Virus record (IMG/VR): IMGVR_UViG_3300023108_001641
Coordinates: 1-47,775 of that record
Length of the DNA: 47,775 bases
Direction: 5' to 3' (one strand)
DNA from: a virus
Shown: positions 35,640 through 44,525 of the stretch, in pieces
Layout of the letters: the number at the start of each line of letters is the position of its first letter
How positions within the stretch are numbered: the first letter of the stretch is position 1
Notes under the pieces: model-generated
What the model was told of the DNA's origin: nothing
The model's database searches: none
What the model saw: only the letters and a program-made list of their open reading frames with translations
Translations under genes and position numbers: made by a program

Positions 35640-35930
35640 GTTGCCAACCCCGTTAGCCTAATCTAGGCCGCCATTGCCATTTCTGGCGCATAATTGTCGT
35701 TTGCAATTATAAAGTTTGACCAATAACGCAGTCATCCGGTTAACTCCACTTCACTTCCTACACTCGTCGATCCTAGTTCAGGCCCATCATAAGCACATGA
35801 CTTGCAACCTCTCGGTCCTTGTCCTATGCACAGGAAAGCAGGTGCATCTACTCTCATGTGTTTATGGTGGACCTGCGCGGTACTGCCCCGCGGTCCGATA
35901 TGTGTCCATGTTGCTTCAACATTAACAGTT
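35640..35930 (-). ncRNA. ssrA: Circularly permuted two-piece tmRNA
   Basis: Read on the minus strand, the acceptor piece comes first: a T-arm CGCGG-GGCAGTA-CCGCG and the acceptor end GGTCC followed by ACCA (CCA at 35865-35867). After an intervening loop of about 46 bases the coding piece starts near 35818 with GGACC, which pairs with GGTCC. The tag frame runs from 35704 to 35663: resume codon GCA, then a 13-residue tag ANDNYAPEMAMAA and a TAG stop. Acceptor piece before coding piece is the permuted arrangement known from alphaproteobacteria. tmRNA frees stalled ribosomes and tags products for ClpXP. No smpB is seen in the window. A late promoter (35931-35938) and terminator bound the gene. 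Confidence 0.9.
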
Positions 35931-35938
35931 TATTTATA
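35931..35938 (-). promoter_or_regulatory. T4-type late promoter of the tmRNA gene (TATAAATA, exact)
   Basis: Exact late consensus on the minus strand immediately upstream of the tmRNA acceptor piece, pointing to late expression. Confidence 0.7.
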
Positions 35939-35947
35939 ACAGAAGAG

Positions 35948-35982
35948 AAAAGGTTTGTCAACCATTAATTAACAAACCTTTT
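35948..35982. terminator. Bidirectional terminator between the Hc1-like gene and tmRNA
   Basis: AAAAGGTTTGT and ACAAACCTTTT form an 11-pair stem whose outer A/T pairs provide a T run in either direction. Confidence 0.8.
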
Positions 35983-35990
35983 CAGAAAAA

Positions 35991-36167
35991 TTACATTGCG
36001 TTCTTTTTTTCTTGGATCTCTTTACGGCGTTCCTTTGTAAGTTTACCTAGATCACCTAGAGCTTTACGAGCTCTTGCGGCCGCGGCCTTAACACTCTTAT
36101 CTTCGAATGTTTCTGACTCAGCGAGGTAGTTATTAAACGCTTGTACGATTTGTTCGTGTGTTGACAT
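35991..36167 (-). CDS. Hc1/H1-like basic protein, 58 aa
   Basis: ATG 36167 with AGGAGGAC upstream opens 58 codons. The segment VKAAAARARKALGDLGKLTK followed by ERRKEIQEKKN resembles the lysine- and alanine-rich Hc1 histone-like family. Small proteins of this type are frequent in T4-like marine phages. It probably binds DNA, perhaps helping nucleoid disruption or genome packing. Confidence 0.7.
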   Translation of the reverse strand: MSTHEQIVQAFNNYLAESETFEDKSVKAAAARARKALGDLGKLTKERRKEIQEKKNAM

Positions 36168-36176
36168 ATTGTCCTC

Positions 36177-36470
36177 CTAGTTTAATTTAAGTCCTGTTGT
36201 TGTTTCAACATACGTCTTAGATATATTATCATCTGTACGGCTGACCATAGCAACAGAACTGGTTAGTAATTTATATTTTTCTTTTTCAGGATTAACGCTC
36301 ATCATAAATGGTGCAAGTCCTACACCATTTTGACCCATAACCAAACACATTGGTTTGTGTAACATCATGTAGTCTCTTGCTTCTTCATCTAGTCTTGCTA
36401 CAATTTCTTCGCCACTAGTAAGTTTAATAGAGATGGTGTCCCCTTTTTTATAAGGTGCTTCAATTAACAT
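36177..36470 (-). CDS. Hypothetical small beta protein, Sm-like, 97 aa
   Basis: The first 60 residues (GDTISIKLTSGEEIVARLDE, YMMLHKPMCLVM) follow the strand pattern of Sm/LSm-like barrels, and a short C-terminal extension follows. Proteins of this kind occur beside glutaredoxin or RNR genes in T4-like phages. An RNA-binding role is possible but not shown. Its ATG shares one base with the glutaredoxin stop codon. Confidence 0.55.
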   Translation of the reverse strand: MLIEAPYKKGDTISIKLTSGEEIVARLDEEARDYMMLHKPMCLVMGQNGVGLAPFMMSVNPEKEKYKLLTSSVAMVSRTDDNISKTYVETTTGLKLN

Positions 36471-36724
36471 TATAAAGAGTGTCCTGTTCCTGTATAGTTT
36501 GTGTCTTCAACATACTTTGCAAATTGCTCGTAGCCTCCAACACCTTTACCATTTACTTTGATTTGTGGGAACGTTCGCGCTTCCGGAAAGTTTTCAAAAA
36601 CTTCTTCACGGTCAAAGTCTTTTCCAAGTTCTTTGTAGGTAAACTTGAAACCTCTTGTCTCGCATAATTGCTTCGCTTTCATGCAAGAAGGACAAGCAGG
36701 CTTGCCCCATATTTCTATGCTCAT
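36470..36724 (-). CDS. Glutaredoxin
   Basis: The active site IWGKPACPSCMKAK carries the CPSC dithiol; FPQIKVNGKGVGGYE provides the cis-Pro and the GG motif that hold glutathione. Length 84 is typical. It should reduce the phage ribonucleotide reductase encoded just upstream (four-base overlap with nrdB), like T4 NrdC. Confidence 0.92.
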   Translation of the reverse strand: MSIEIWGKPACPSCMKAKQLCETRGFKFTYKELGKDFDREEVFENFPEARTFPQIKVNGKGVGGYEQFAKYVEDTNYTGTGHSL

Positions 36725-37824
36725 AAACTAAATCCTTTCAATGAGTCTTTGCTTACATCTTGTTTAATGCCCCCAATGATGTAGCTCTCAACTTCAGTTT
36801 CTTGTGGTGCAACTTGAAGTCCTGAACTACTCAACCAGTGTTGTGTCCACGGTAGCGGATTTGTATTAACTGGCTGATCAAAGATTGCTTGCAAACCTAA
36901 AGCCTTAAGTCTACGATTAGCAATGTACTCTACGTACTGGTGTAACAATGTTGTATTCAAACCAATCATTGAACCGTCTTTGAACAAATATTCTGCCCAT
37001 GCTTTCTCTTCTGCTACACATTCACGCCACAGGTCGTAAACTTCTTTTTCGCATGACTTAGCAATCTTTGCCATTTCTGGATCATCTTTACCTTGCGCCC
37101 AAAGTTTTAAAATGTGTGTACTCAACGCTAGGTGTTGTGCTTCGTCACGAGCAATAAGAGAAATAATTTTTGCCGAACCTTCCATAAGTTTAAGTTCGCC
37201 AAAACCAAATGTACATGCAAAACTTACATAAAATCTTAAACCTTCTAAGATATTTACTGTCATCATTGCAAGGTACAATTTCTTTTTAACTTCACGCATT
37301 GTGCCTTTGCCTTTGTGCATAAAGTTATCAACTGCTTCATTAAACGCATCGTAATGTTTTGTAACACTTACAGCACGTTCAAGAATCTTTTCGTCATCTA
37401 AAATAGTATCAAATACTTCTGAAGGATCAGCATAAACATTTTTCATAATGTGTGTATATGAACGTGAATGAATTGTTTCAAAGAAGTCCCAAGTAACAAT
37501 ACATCCTTCTAGCTCAGGTAATGATACATGCGGAAGAAATGCAAGACAAGGACCGCGTCCTTGTACACTGTCTAACAAAGTTTGGTACTTCAAGTTAGCA
37601 GTAAAAATATGTTTTTGCTCTGGACGGAAGTTTGCATAGTCAGCACGATCTTTCTGCAAACTTACTTCCTCAGGACGCCAAAAGTAACCTAGCATTGTTT
37701 GATTTAATTTATCAAACACAGGGAACTTAAATGTGTCATACCTTTGTGTATTTTGATCAGCCCCAAAAAACATATTTTGCTTTGTGAAGTCAACTTTTTC
37801 TTTGTTAAAAACAGTCTTTGCCAT
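36721..37824 (-). CDS. nrdB: Ribonucleotide reductase class I, small subunit
   Basis: The 367-residue protein keeps the di-iron and radical residues: LLDSVQGRGP (Asp), WDFFETIHSRSYTHI (Glu, His and the radical Tyr), LEGLRFYVSFACTFGF (Glu) and ARDEAQHLALS (Glu and His). It generates the tyrosyl radical for NrdA and so supports dNTP supply. It is uninterrupted: no intron or homing endonuclease. Its own promoter is at 37851-37879. Confidence 0.97.
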   Translation of the reverse strand: MAKTVFNKEKVDFTKQNMFFGADQNTQRYDTFKFPVFDKLNQTMLGYFWRPEEVSLQKDRADYANFRPEQKHIFTANLKYQTLLDSVQGRGPCLAFLPHVSLPELEGCIVTWDFFETIHSRSYTHIMKNVYADPSEVFDTILDDEKILERAVSVTKHYDAFNEAVDNFMHKGKGTMREVKKKLYLAMMTVNILEGLRFYVSFACTFGFGELKLMEGSAKIISLIARDEAQHLALSTHILKLWAQGKDDPEMAKIAKSCEKEVYDLWRECVAEEKAWAEYLFKDGSMIGLNTTLLHQYVEYIANRRLKALGLQAIFDQPVNTNPLPWTQHWLSSSGLQVAPQETEVESYIIGGIKQDVSKDSLKGFSL

Positions 37825-37850
37825 GTGTGTCTCTTTCCTAATTTTCCTAT

Positions 37851-37879
37851 AGTATACGATCTTTGTAAGGCAGTGTCAA
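37851..37879 (-). promoter_or_regulatory. Early (sigma70-type) promoter of nrdB
   Basis: TTGACA, 17 bases, TATACT on the minus strand, directly after the TAG of nrdA. Confidence 0.85.
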
Positions 37880-37880
37880 C

Positions 37881-40199
37881 CTAAATTGCACACGCTTCAC
37901 AATATTCATCGTACTCTTCATCCGTTCCCATAAACTCAGAACGTTCTAATGGTTGTGGTTTTTCTTCTTCATCTTTCATTTCACTTGGATCAGTTTTGTA
38001 ATCATAAGTGTTTTGATAGTATGAAGTTTTCCAACCATACTTATACGTATTTAATAAATCTTGTATCATAACACTCATAGGAACTTCATTATTTTCAAAG
38101 TGTGTTGGATTATAACTCCAATTACCACTAATAGCTTGATCAAAGAACTTTTGCATTACAGCAACAACGTTGATATAACCTTCATTATTAGGCATATCCC
38201 ATAGTAGTGTATAGTAGTTCTTTAGAGTTTGATACTGCGGAACAATCTGCTTAAGAGGCCCTTTTTTGGACTTCTTAACGGACAAGTATCCGCGTGGTGG
38301 TTCGATTCCGTTAGTCGCGTTCGACACAACGGAACTGCTTTCTGATGGCATCTGAGCGGACAATGTCGAATGTCGAAGGCCGTGTTGTTTGATATCATCG
38401 CGTAAACCATTCCAATCATAATTTAATTTTCCATCAACAATATTATCAACATCTTTCTTGTAAGTGTCAACAGGAAGGATGCCGTCACTGTATTTAGTGC
38501 GGTTAAAATATTCACATGCACCACGCTCCTGTGCTAGGCTGTTGCTGGCTTTGAGTAGATAGTATTGAAATGCTTCTGTCAAATCGTGTACAAGTTTCCA
38601 TGCTTTCTTGTCTGCATAGTTTACTTTGTTTTTTGCGAGATAATGTGCAAGTCCAATATAACCAATACCTAAACTACGTCTTGCTTTTGTACTAATTTCT
38701 GCGGCCTTAATTGGATAACGTTGGTAGTCAATAATTTCTTCTAATGCTCGTACAGCAAGATCACAAAGTTCTTCAAGGTCATCTAGTTCTTTAATAAGAC
38801 CAACATTGATAGCTGAAAGAATACAAAGTGCAATTTCACCTTCTTCATCATCAATGTGTTGCAACGGTTTTGTTGGAAGTGTAATCTCTTGACACAAGTT
38901 GCTCATGTATACAGTATCTTTGAATGAGCTGTGTGTATTACAATGATCTACATTCATAATATAGATACGTCCTGTTTCTGCACGTTCTTTAATAAGTGCT
39001 GAAAATAAATCCATTGCAGGAATTGTTTTCTTTTTGATAGATGTTTTGCGTTCATACATTTCATACATTGTTTTAAACGCATCTGGATCTCCAAAATATG
39101 CATCATACAATCCAGGAACATCGTGGGGGCTGAACAATGTAATGTCGCCGCCCCCAAGCAAACGCTCGTACATTGTTTTGTTAAGTTGAATACTGTAATC
39201 CAACTTACGCACTCTGTTATCTTCTGTACCTTTGTTATTTTTTAACACAAGGATGTCTTCAATTTCTTGATGCCAAAACGGGAAGTGGGTTGTAGCACTA
39301 CCGCCACGTACACCATTTTGTGTACAACATCTTACTGTTGCTTCAAACTTTTTTAGGAACGGGATTATTCCTGTGTGTGCTACTTCTCCTCCTCTGATTT
39401 TTGCGTTGACGCCTCTGATACGTCCTGCGTTAATGCCGATACCAGCTCTTTGAGCTGTGTATCTACCGATGGACATGTCTGACGCAAAGATCGAATCGAG
39501 TGTGTCGTCGCTGTCAACAAGAACACAAGAGGCAAACTGCCTAACTGGAGTACGCACTCCTGCCATGACTGGCGTTGGGATGTTAAGTTTAAAAAGCGAG
39601 GTCGAGTCATAATATCTCCTTACGTAATATAATCTATCTTCCTTTGGATAATTTGCAAACAGTGTAGCCGCAATCATCATATACATGAACTGAGGAGTCT
39701 CAAAGATTTCTCCTGATGATCTATCCTGTACGAGATATTTGTCTACTACCTGACGCAAACCTGCGTAGGTAAAGTTCTCATCACGCTTGTGATGAATGTA
39801 ACTGTCTAGTTTTGCAATTTCTTCTTCTGTATATAAATCTAAAATTTGTGCATCATACACACCACGACCGATATTCTTTTTAATCATATCAAGGAGAGTA
39901 ACATGTTCATATCTGCCAAAAACTTGTTTGTTGATTCCGTATAACAACAAACGAGCGGCCGCGTATTGGTAGTTTGGATTTTCTAGAGAGATAAGGTCAT
40001 TTGCACTGCGGATTAATATTTCTTGTATTTCTTCAGTTGTCATACCATCGTAAAATTGTAGGTTAGCATTCATTTCAATTTGTGAGCTACTTACTCCAGC
40101 TAGGTTATTGCAAGCATGTTCAACAACAAAATGTATTTTATCAATGTTGAGATTTTCTTTTCTACCATCTCTTTTTACAATCATGGTACCATTTGACAT
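37881..40199 (-). CDS. nrdA: Ribonucleotide reductase class I, large subunit
   Basis: The 772-residue protein has an N-terminal ATP cone (IVKRDGRKENLNIDKIHF), the active-site cysteines in FASCVLVDSDDT and LCILSAINVG, the MSNLCQEITLPTKP motif with Asn, Cys and Glu, the Tyr-Tyr radical relay near KTSYYQNTY, and a C-terminal CEAC for glutaredoxin. It reduces ribonucleotides to deoxyribonucleotides. No insertions. ATG 40199 has GGAG nine bases upstream and a late motif at 40225-40232. Confidence 0.97.
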   Translation of the reverse strand: MSNGTMIVKRDGRKENLNIDKIHFVVEHACNNLAGVSSSQIEMNANLQFYDGMTTEEIQEILIRSANDLISLENPNYQYAAARLLLYGINKQVFGRYEHVTLLDMIKKNIGRGVYDAQILDLYTEEEIAKLDSYIHHKRDENFTYAGLRQVVDKYLVQDRSSGEIFETPQFMYMMIAATLFANYPKEDRLYYVRRYYDSTSLFKLNIPTPVMAGVRTPVRQFASCVLVDSDDTLDSIFASDMSIGRYTAQRAGIGINAGRIRGVNAKIRGGEVAHTGIIPFLKKFEATVRCCTQNGVRGGSATTHFPFWHQEIEDILVLKNNKGTEDNRVRKLDYSIQLNKTMYERLLGGGDITLFSPHDVPGLYDAYFGDPDAFKTMYEMYERKTSIKKKTIPAMDLFSALIKERAETGRIYIMNVDHCNTHSSFKDTVYMSNLCQEITLPTKPLQHIDDEEGEIALCILSAINVGLIKELDDLEELCDLAVRALEEIIDYQRYPIKAAEISTKARRSLGIGYIGLAHYLAKNKVNYADKKAWKLVHDLTEAFQYYLLKASNSLAQERGACEYFNRTKYSDGILPVDTYKKDVDNIVDGKLNYDWNGLRDDIKQHGLRHSTLSAQMPSESSSVVSNATNGIEPPRGYLSVKKSKKGPLKQIVPQYQTLKNYYTLLWDMPNNEGYINVVAVMQKFFDQAISGNWSYNPTHFENNEVPMSVMIQDLLNTYKYGWKTSYYQNTYDYKTDPSEMKDEEEKPQPLERSEFMGTDEEYDEYCEACAI

Positions 40200-40224
40200 T
40201 ATCTTTTCTCCTTGTTAAGTGTGG

Positions 40225-40232
40225 TATTTATT
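40225..40232 (-). promoter_or_regulatory. T4-type late promoter motif (AATAAATA)
   Basis: AATAAATA on the minus strand 25 bases before nrdA, overlapping the stop of the 141-residue gene. Confidence 0.45.
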
Positions 40233-40653
40233 GTTGGTTATGCATCTGATAACTCTGTTGTGAAATAAAGTATTCAAACGCTTGTTTCTTGCTGATGTGT
40301 TTAGTTCTGTTTAAACCAAGTACTCTATCGCCTACCACAAGCAAATAAAAGTAATCAGTTTTATCCCTATCTACACCAATATGTATCTCAAATTTTTCAC
40401 CTGAAAAACGTTCAGTTAATTGTAAAGAATAGTACATTCCTAGTACAATACAGAAGTCACAGTATTGATTGTCATGTATTAATTCCCATGCAGTAGGCCA
40501 GGTATTCTTATCATAAGGATCTGTGTGGATACTTACTAATGGAATAGTGTTGTAAAAGTTAATTACATCCTGTAATGGATCTTGAGAATCTTCTAAAGTT
40601 TTTCTGAATTCTGACCATTCAGATAAACGTTCTTCGTATTTTTTGTCCTGCAC
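40228..40653 (-). CDS. Hypothetical protein, 141 aa
   Basis: A soluble alpha/beta protein (NTWPTAWELIHDNQYCDFC, FYLLVVGDRVLGLNRTK) without recognised motifs; the segment WPTAWELI with a nearby Asp and Cys recalls transglutaminase-like small phage proteins, but the triad cannot be fixed. It lies between the tail fibre gene and nrdA. Confidence 0.55.
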   Translation of the reverse strand: MQDKKYEERLSEWSEFRKTLEDSQDPLQDVINFYNTIPLVSIHTDPYDKNTWPTAWELIHDNQYCDFCIVLGMYYSLQLTERFSGEKFEIHIGVDRDKTDYFYLLVVGDRVLGLNRTKHISKKQAFEYFISQQSYQMHNQQ

Positions 40654-40658
40654 TTAGC

Positions 40659-42248
40659 CTACCGTTTTGATTTTACCTTAAATGTGATTGTGCCTGCATC
40701 TGTTACTGTTGTGTTTGTTACGTTAATTTCTACTGTGTCTTTGGTTGCGTCTGCATTTTCATCTACATAATTTGCACTCAGCGTGAAGTTATTCAATAAG
40801 CTGTTGGTTCCTGCAAAATCAAATTCATCTCTAACCATTATATTATCATTGTCTGCATCTAGTGTTATATAAAGGATTCCATTGCGGTGTGCTTGGAATG
40901 CTGTACTATGATAAACATATTCAATTTCATAGTTTGTGTTTGCATCTCCTGGCAATCTAAAATATCTATTAGCAACTGGTTCGTTAGTTACACTAAGAGT
41001 TGCACCTTTGTTTAGATCCGCTACATGAGTTCCTTCAATAACAGGAGTAAACTTTTGATTTAATATATACTGTTGGTCGTAGCTTAGTAGATCAAATCTT
41101 TTAAAGTAGTCACCTGCACTTGTATTACCTGCTTTATCAAATTTTAAAACAGCATATGTACTTTGTGCCTCTGTACCACTTTGGTTACCAACGCTATAAA
41201 AAGAGTTGTTAAGACTACTAATGTCTGTACCTTCTTTTGCCCAAATAGCATTTCTAGCTATTTCGTCAAAGACAGTATTCTGAACACGCAGATATGATGG
41301 ACCTTGTTCTTGTCCAAGTTGTCCTAGTACAATATTTTCACCTAACACGATTCCATATCCATTTGTATCAAACTTACAGTTTTTGATTAATGTATTCTTA
41401 ATAGCATAATCACTGTATATAGGATAACTATACGCTCTTATTTCAACGTTGTCAAGTGTTAAATTGTTACTCATTACTGCCGCACTATCACCGATAATAT
41501 CAAAACCTTTTTGTGCAGAGCTAATTGCATCACCGCTATTCCATACACCCGCAAGTTTAAGATCTACAAATTCTGAATCTCTTACGCTGTGAGCGTCAAA
41601 CATTACACCACTTACTGTTTGGTTTAATGTAATACCACTCATTCTTACATATCTTGCTTGGTTGTTATAGTCTATTGGATCACTGTCACCTTTTACAAAA
41701 GTAAAACCTTCGGTTGCACTAATATTGAAAACAGTCTTATCAGTACCAGCACCTTGAATACTTGCGTATGGTGGAATACTAATTGTGCTTGTTAAAACAT
41801 ATGTGCCAGGATCTAGTATTAGTGTTACTCTGCTAACTGGGTTTGCATAGTTGGTGTTTAGATACAGTTGATTAATTGCTCTTTGAAGTGCGGCTGTATC
41901 GTCAGTTACACCGTCACCTGTAATGCCAAAGTTCTTTCCGTTTACAACATCATCTAGTCTATCTTGTAAACTTCTTTTGATTGGCTGAGTGGCTGTTGGT
42001 CCAGTTTGCATAGCACCCGAACCTGATTTATAAGTATAGGTACCAGCTAATTCAATTATACTGTCGTGTTCTGTTAAGATCTTTGTGTTACCAACTGCTG
42101 GTGCACCTTCACTTACAGATCCGTTACCAATATAAAATTCTTGTGTATCAACTGCCCACCCTAGCTCGCCTGAAGCAAGTTGTGGGATATTATCGACGCC
42201 TCTTTTACCACGTCTAACTTGAATCCTTGATATTTGAACAACTGCCAT
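40659..42248 (-). CDS. Tail fibre with pectate-lyase-like beta-helix
   Basis: The N-terminus VQISRIQVRRGKRGVDNIPQ with LASGELGWAVDTQEFYIGNG is the short domain common at the start of T4-like tail fibres and the major tropism determinant. From about residue 110, NFGITGDGVTDDTAALQRAI begins a pectate_lyase_3-type right-handed beta-helix seen in depolymerases and tailspikes. The C-terminal 130 residues are beta-rich (YILNQKFTPVIEGTHVADL) and probably trimerise. It would bind or cut host surface polysaccharide. An exact late promoter sits at 42267-42274. Confidence 0.85.
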   Translation of the reverse strand: MAVVQISRIQVRRGKRGVDNIPQLASGELGWAVDTQEFYIGNGSVSEGAPAVGNTKILTEHDSIIELAGTYTYKSGSGAMQTGPTATQPIKRSLQDRLDDVVNGKNFGITGDGVTDDTAALQRAINQLYLNTNYANPVSRVTLILDPGTYVLTSTISIPPYASIQGAGTDKTVFNISATEGFTFVKGDSDPIDYNNQARYVRMSGITLNQTVSGVMFDAHSVRDSEFVDLKLAGVWNSGDAISSAQKGFDIIGDSAAVMSNNLTLDNVEIRAYSYPIYSDYAIKNTLIKNCKFDTNGYGIVLGENIVLGQLGQEQGPSYLRVQNTVFDEIARNAIWAKEGTDISSLNNSFYSVGNQSGTEAQSTYAVLKFDKAGNTSAGDYFKRFDLLSYDQQYILNQKFTPVIEGTHVADLNKGATLSVTNEPVANRYFRLPGDANTNYEIEYVYHSTAFQAHRNGILYITLDADNDNIMVRDEFDFAGTNSLLNNFTLSANYVDENADATKDTVEINVTNTTVTDAGTITFKVKSKR

Positions 42249-42266
42249 ATTAATCTCCTGCTACTG

Positions 42267-42274
42267 TATTTATA
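42267..42274 (-). promoter_or_regulatory. T4-type late promoter of the tail fibre gene (TATAAATA, exact)
   Basis: Exact late consensus on the minus strand, 18 bases before the tail fibre ATG with its own AGGAG. An AGGGCG/CGCCCT hairpin (42281-42300) lies just upstream and may end the previous transcript. Confidence 0.7.
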
Positions 42275-42307
42275 CAATGTAGGGCGACCTAAGCCGCCCT
42301 ATACTGT

Positions 42308-42562
42308 TTACTTTGAAGCGATTAATGCATCGATCATTGTGCGTATTGCAATAAGCTCTTGTCGATGGCGTTGATCTGCTAGATCTTTACCCATGTCCTG
42401 ACCATCTTCAAATCCTAGTTGATATAAGTCAGTTTCTTTGTAGCTTTGATCTTCGTCTAAGCCATCTAAGAACTTTTTAAGTTTTGTACTATCCTTTTGT
42501 CTAGCACGTATCATTCCTAGAATGTCTTCAGATTTTTCTTTTTTAGGTTTTCTATCTTTCAT
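42308..42562 (-). CDS. Hypothetical charged protein, 84 aa
   Basis: A helical, highly charged protein (KDRKPKKEKSEDILGMIRAR, QLGFEDGQDMGKDLADQRH) without recognised family. It shares one base with the stop of the 384-residue gene upstream, so the two are co-translated. Confidence 0.55.
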   Translation of the reverse strand: MKDRKPKKEKSEDILGMIRARQKDSTKLKKFLDGLDEDQSYKETDLYQLGFEDGQDMGKDLADQRHRQELIAIRTMIDALIASK

Positions 42563-43716
42563 TATTGTACTGTATCCATATCTAAAAATTTAGCATTGTC
42601 TAAACCGCTGATTGTATTACTTTCAATTTCTGGAATACGCTTGCTTCTATTTGCTTTGTTAGTCTTTCTGATTTGATTCCAAACTTTAGCAAAACTTTGA
42701 ACAGCATTCTGATGAAATCTATTACCTTGCCAGTTTTTAGTTGAAGTCCATGTAGTAGGATTTACAAAACCAATTGGTGTTTCATTATCAACATCTAGAA
42801 GCACTTCATAACTTGGATCCATTGCTTCTGTTAGTATTTCCACTAACCATTCGTCACTACCTTTAAGTATATGCCTGTCAAACATTGCTATAATTGCTAC
42901 ACAACCTCTAATCCAGCTACCGTAAATTCTTTCTTTAGATAAACTAGGCCATACTCTACGATAAACTGTAACAGCTCTTACAAAATAAGTAAACTGTTTT
43001 TCATCAAATGAAACATTTTTTTCTTTTTTGTTAAGCTGAGGATTAAACATTGCTTGTGTCACATCACCTAATCCTGTTAGTAATGGCGGCTCAGCAAATG
43101 GATAAATTGTAACACCTAACCTATCAAAACAGTTTTGTTGAGCCCAGTGTTTTTCACTACCAGCACTTAATTCTGCTTTAAATTTATCATACGAAGCAAT
43201 ATTATCTTTCTGTTTAAATTGGCTGTTAAAATCGTCTGCTAACCTATCTAGTGTAGTGTGTACAATAGAACAAGGATAATCATAAACACCACGTAGGCAT
43301 AAAGCAAGTGTACGTTTTTGCCAATCCTGCAAGTAATCACCGTCGTATTCTCCTTCACCTGAAACTCTGTTACCTTGAGGGAATCCTGCCCTCTTAGGAT
43401 CAAATGTTAAAGCCATCTGCTTAACTTCTGATCGATAATTTTGTGGATGCGATGGATCAATTCTTTCACGTTGATCTACTTTATCTACACACTTATCAAG
43501 TAAACTTTGGATTGGTGGGTGACTTACAAAATGATCTTGGAAGTTATCAATAGGCTCCAGCATTAAACCTTCTGCTTCTTTATTGAATTCTTCTTGTAAA
43601 GTTTGGAAGTCTTCAGTTGCTATAATTTCTTTGATTGTTTTTTTCTTATCAATAGCAAACATTTCTCTAACTTTTTCGCGTGTGTTAGAAGGCACGATAG
43701 ATAGAACATTAGTCAT
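42562..43716 (-). CDS. Hypothetical protein, 384 aa
   Basis: No family recognised. A mainly helical protein with a central DWQKRTLALCLRGVYDYPCS and FVRAVTVYRRVWPSLSKERI. An exact late promoter, a leader with two hairpins (43741-43785) and GGAGAAAA before the ATG suggest strong late expression, as expected for a virion or assembly protein. Confidence 0.6.
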   Translation of the reverse strand: MTNVLSIVPSNTREKVREMFAIDKKKTIKEIIATEDFQTLQEEFNKEAEGLMLEPIDNFQDHFVSHPPIQSLLDKCVDKVDQRERIDPSHPQNYRSEVKQMALTFDPKRAGFPQGNRVSGEGEYDGDYLQDWQKRTLALCLRGVYDYPCSIVHTTLDRLADDFNSQFKQKDNIASYDKFKAELSAGSEKHWAQQNCFDRLGVTIYPFAEPPLLTGLGDVTQAMFNPQLNKKEKNVSFDEKQFTYFVRAVTVYRRVWPSLSKERIYGSWIRGCVAIIAMFDRHILKGSDEWLVEILTEAMDPSYEVLLDVDNETPIGFVNPTTWTSTKNWQGNRFHQNAVQSFAKVWNQIRKTNKANRSKRIPEIESNTISGLDNAKFLDMDTVQ

Positions 43717-43785
43717 TTTTTTCTCCTTTTTACTATGTTCAGCAGTAACCAGTACTGCTAGGAATGTAGAACCTGTCTACATTTT

Positions 43786-43793
43786 TATTTATA
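43786..43793 (-). promoter_or_regulatory. T4-type late promoter with hairpin leader (TATAAATA, exact)
   Basis: Exact late consensus on the minus strand. The leader that follows has two stem-loops (AATGTAGA with TTCTACATT; AGCAGTA with TACTGCT) ahead of the ribosome binding site. Confidence 0.7.
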
Positions 43794-43801
43794 TAACACT
43801 C

Positions 43802-43830
43802 AGCTTAACACAATTATTTTTGAATGTCAA
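43802..43830 (-). promoter_or_regulatory. Possible early promoter
   Basis: TTGACA, 17 bases, TAAGCT on the minus strand; the -35 matches but the -10 is weak. It lies upstream of the exact late promoter at 43786-43793. Confidence 0.45.
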
Positions 43831-43844
43831 CCTTTTTTTTTGAC

Positions 43845-44525
43845 TTAGGCGTGTTTTTCATAATAGGTATAAACTCTATTATACCACTCTTCACGCCACT
43901 CATCATATTCGTGCGGCCATAAATCAAACTGCTGATACTCACATGCTCTGCTACACATAAAGATATGTCCTTCACGTATGTTAGTTCCATATATCTCATT
44001 GTGAGCTTCTGCATAGGCTACAAGTTGTAGATAGTAATCAACTACCCATTCTTCTTTTTTAGGCTTGTTGGTTTGTTTGAAGTCCATAATACATGCTTCC
44101 CCTTTGTATGTTCCAACTAAGTCAGTTGTACCTGCATACATCTTAGGCATGTATAAATTTACTTCACTACCCCATATTTCATCTACGTGATTTAATGCAC
44201 GTTCTTTAATTTGTGTAGCCATCTTGTGTGCTTGTTGAGCATATGGATTACTGCCTGGAGTAGACCATTCACCTGTTTCTACATAATCTTCTAGGTACTT
44301 GTGCATACGAGTACCAACACCTGCGGCTTCAGTTGTAATCTCTTGTGCTTTTGCTTCGCCTACACGTTTGCGCCAGGCAATAAGATGTGTCTTGTCTTTA
44401 GTGGCGTCTAAGATTGTTGTAACGCTTGCTACAGCGTTCCCGTCGGGAGTTTCGTACAAACGTCTGCCATTAACTTGTTTACGATGAATTTGTTTATAAT
44501 CAAACTTCTTCTTTAGCAGGCTCAT
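43845..44525 (-). CDS. PD-(D/E)XK exonuclease (RecB-like)
   Basis: The catalytic core reads YAGTTDLVGTYKGEACIMDF followed by KQTNKPKK: an Asp, a strand, then DxK, with an upstream Glu-rich helix around GVGTRMHKYLEDYV, the arrangement of RecB/Cas4-like phage nucleases. A QLVAYAEA motif (the QxxxY helix) follows. ATG 44525 has GGAGAT upstream and overlaps the NfuA-like gene by 26 bases. It probably acts in recombination or host DNA breakdown. Confidence 0.85.
   Translation of the reverse strand: MSLLKKKFDYKQIHRKQVNGRRLYETPDGNAVASVTTILDATKDKTHLIAWRKRVGEAKAQEITTEAAGVGTRMHKYLEDYVETGEWSTPGSNPYAQQAHKMATQIKERALNHVDEIWGSEVNLYMPKMYAGTTDLVGTYKGEACIMDFKQTNKPKKEEWVVDYYLQLVAYAEAHNEIYGTNIREGHIFMCSRACEYQQFDLWPHEYDEWREEWYNRVYTYYEKHA

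Noticed and set aside
38222-38419. A GC-richer open frame inside nrdA
   Set aside because: It is an alternative frame of an intact, highly conserved nrdA segment and has no ribosome binding site.
36721-40199. Intein, intron or homing endonuclease in nrdA/nrdB
   Set aside because: Both genes read continuously with all family motifs at normal spacing.
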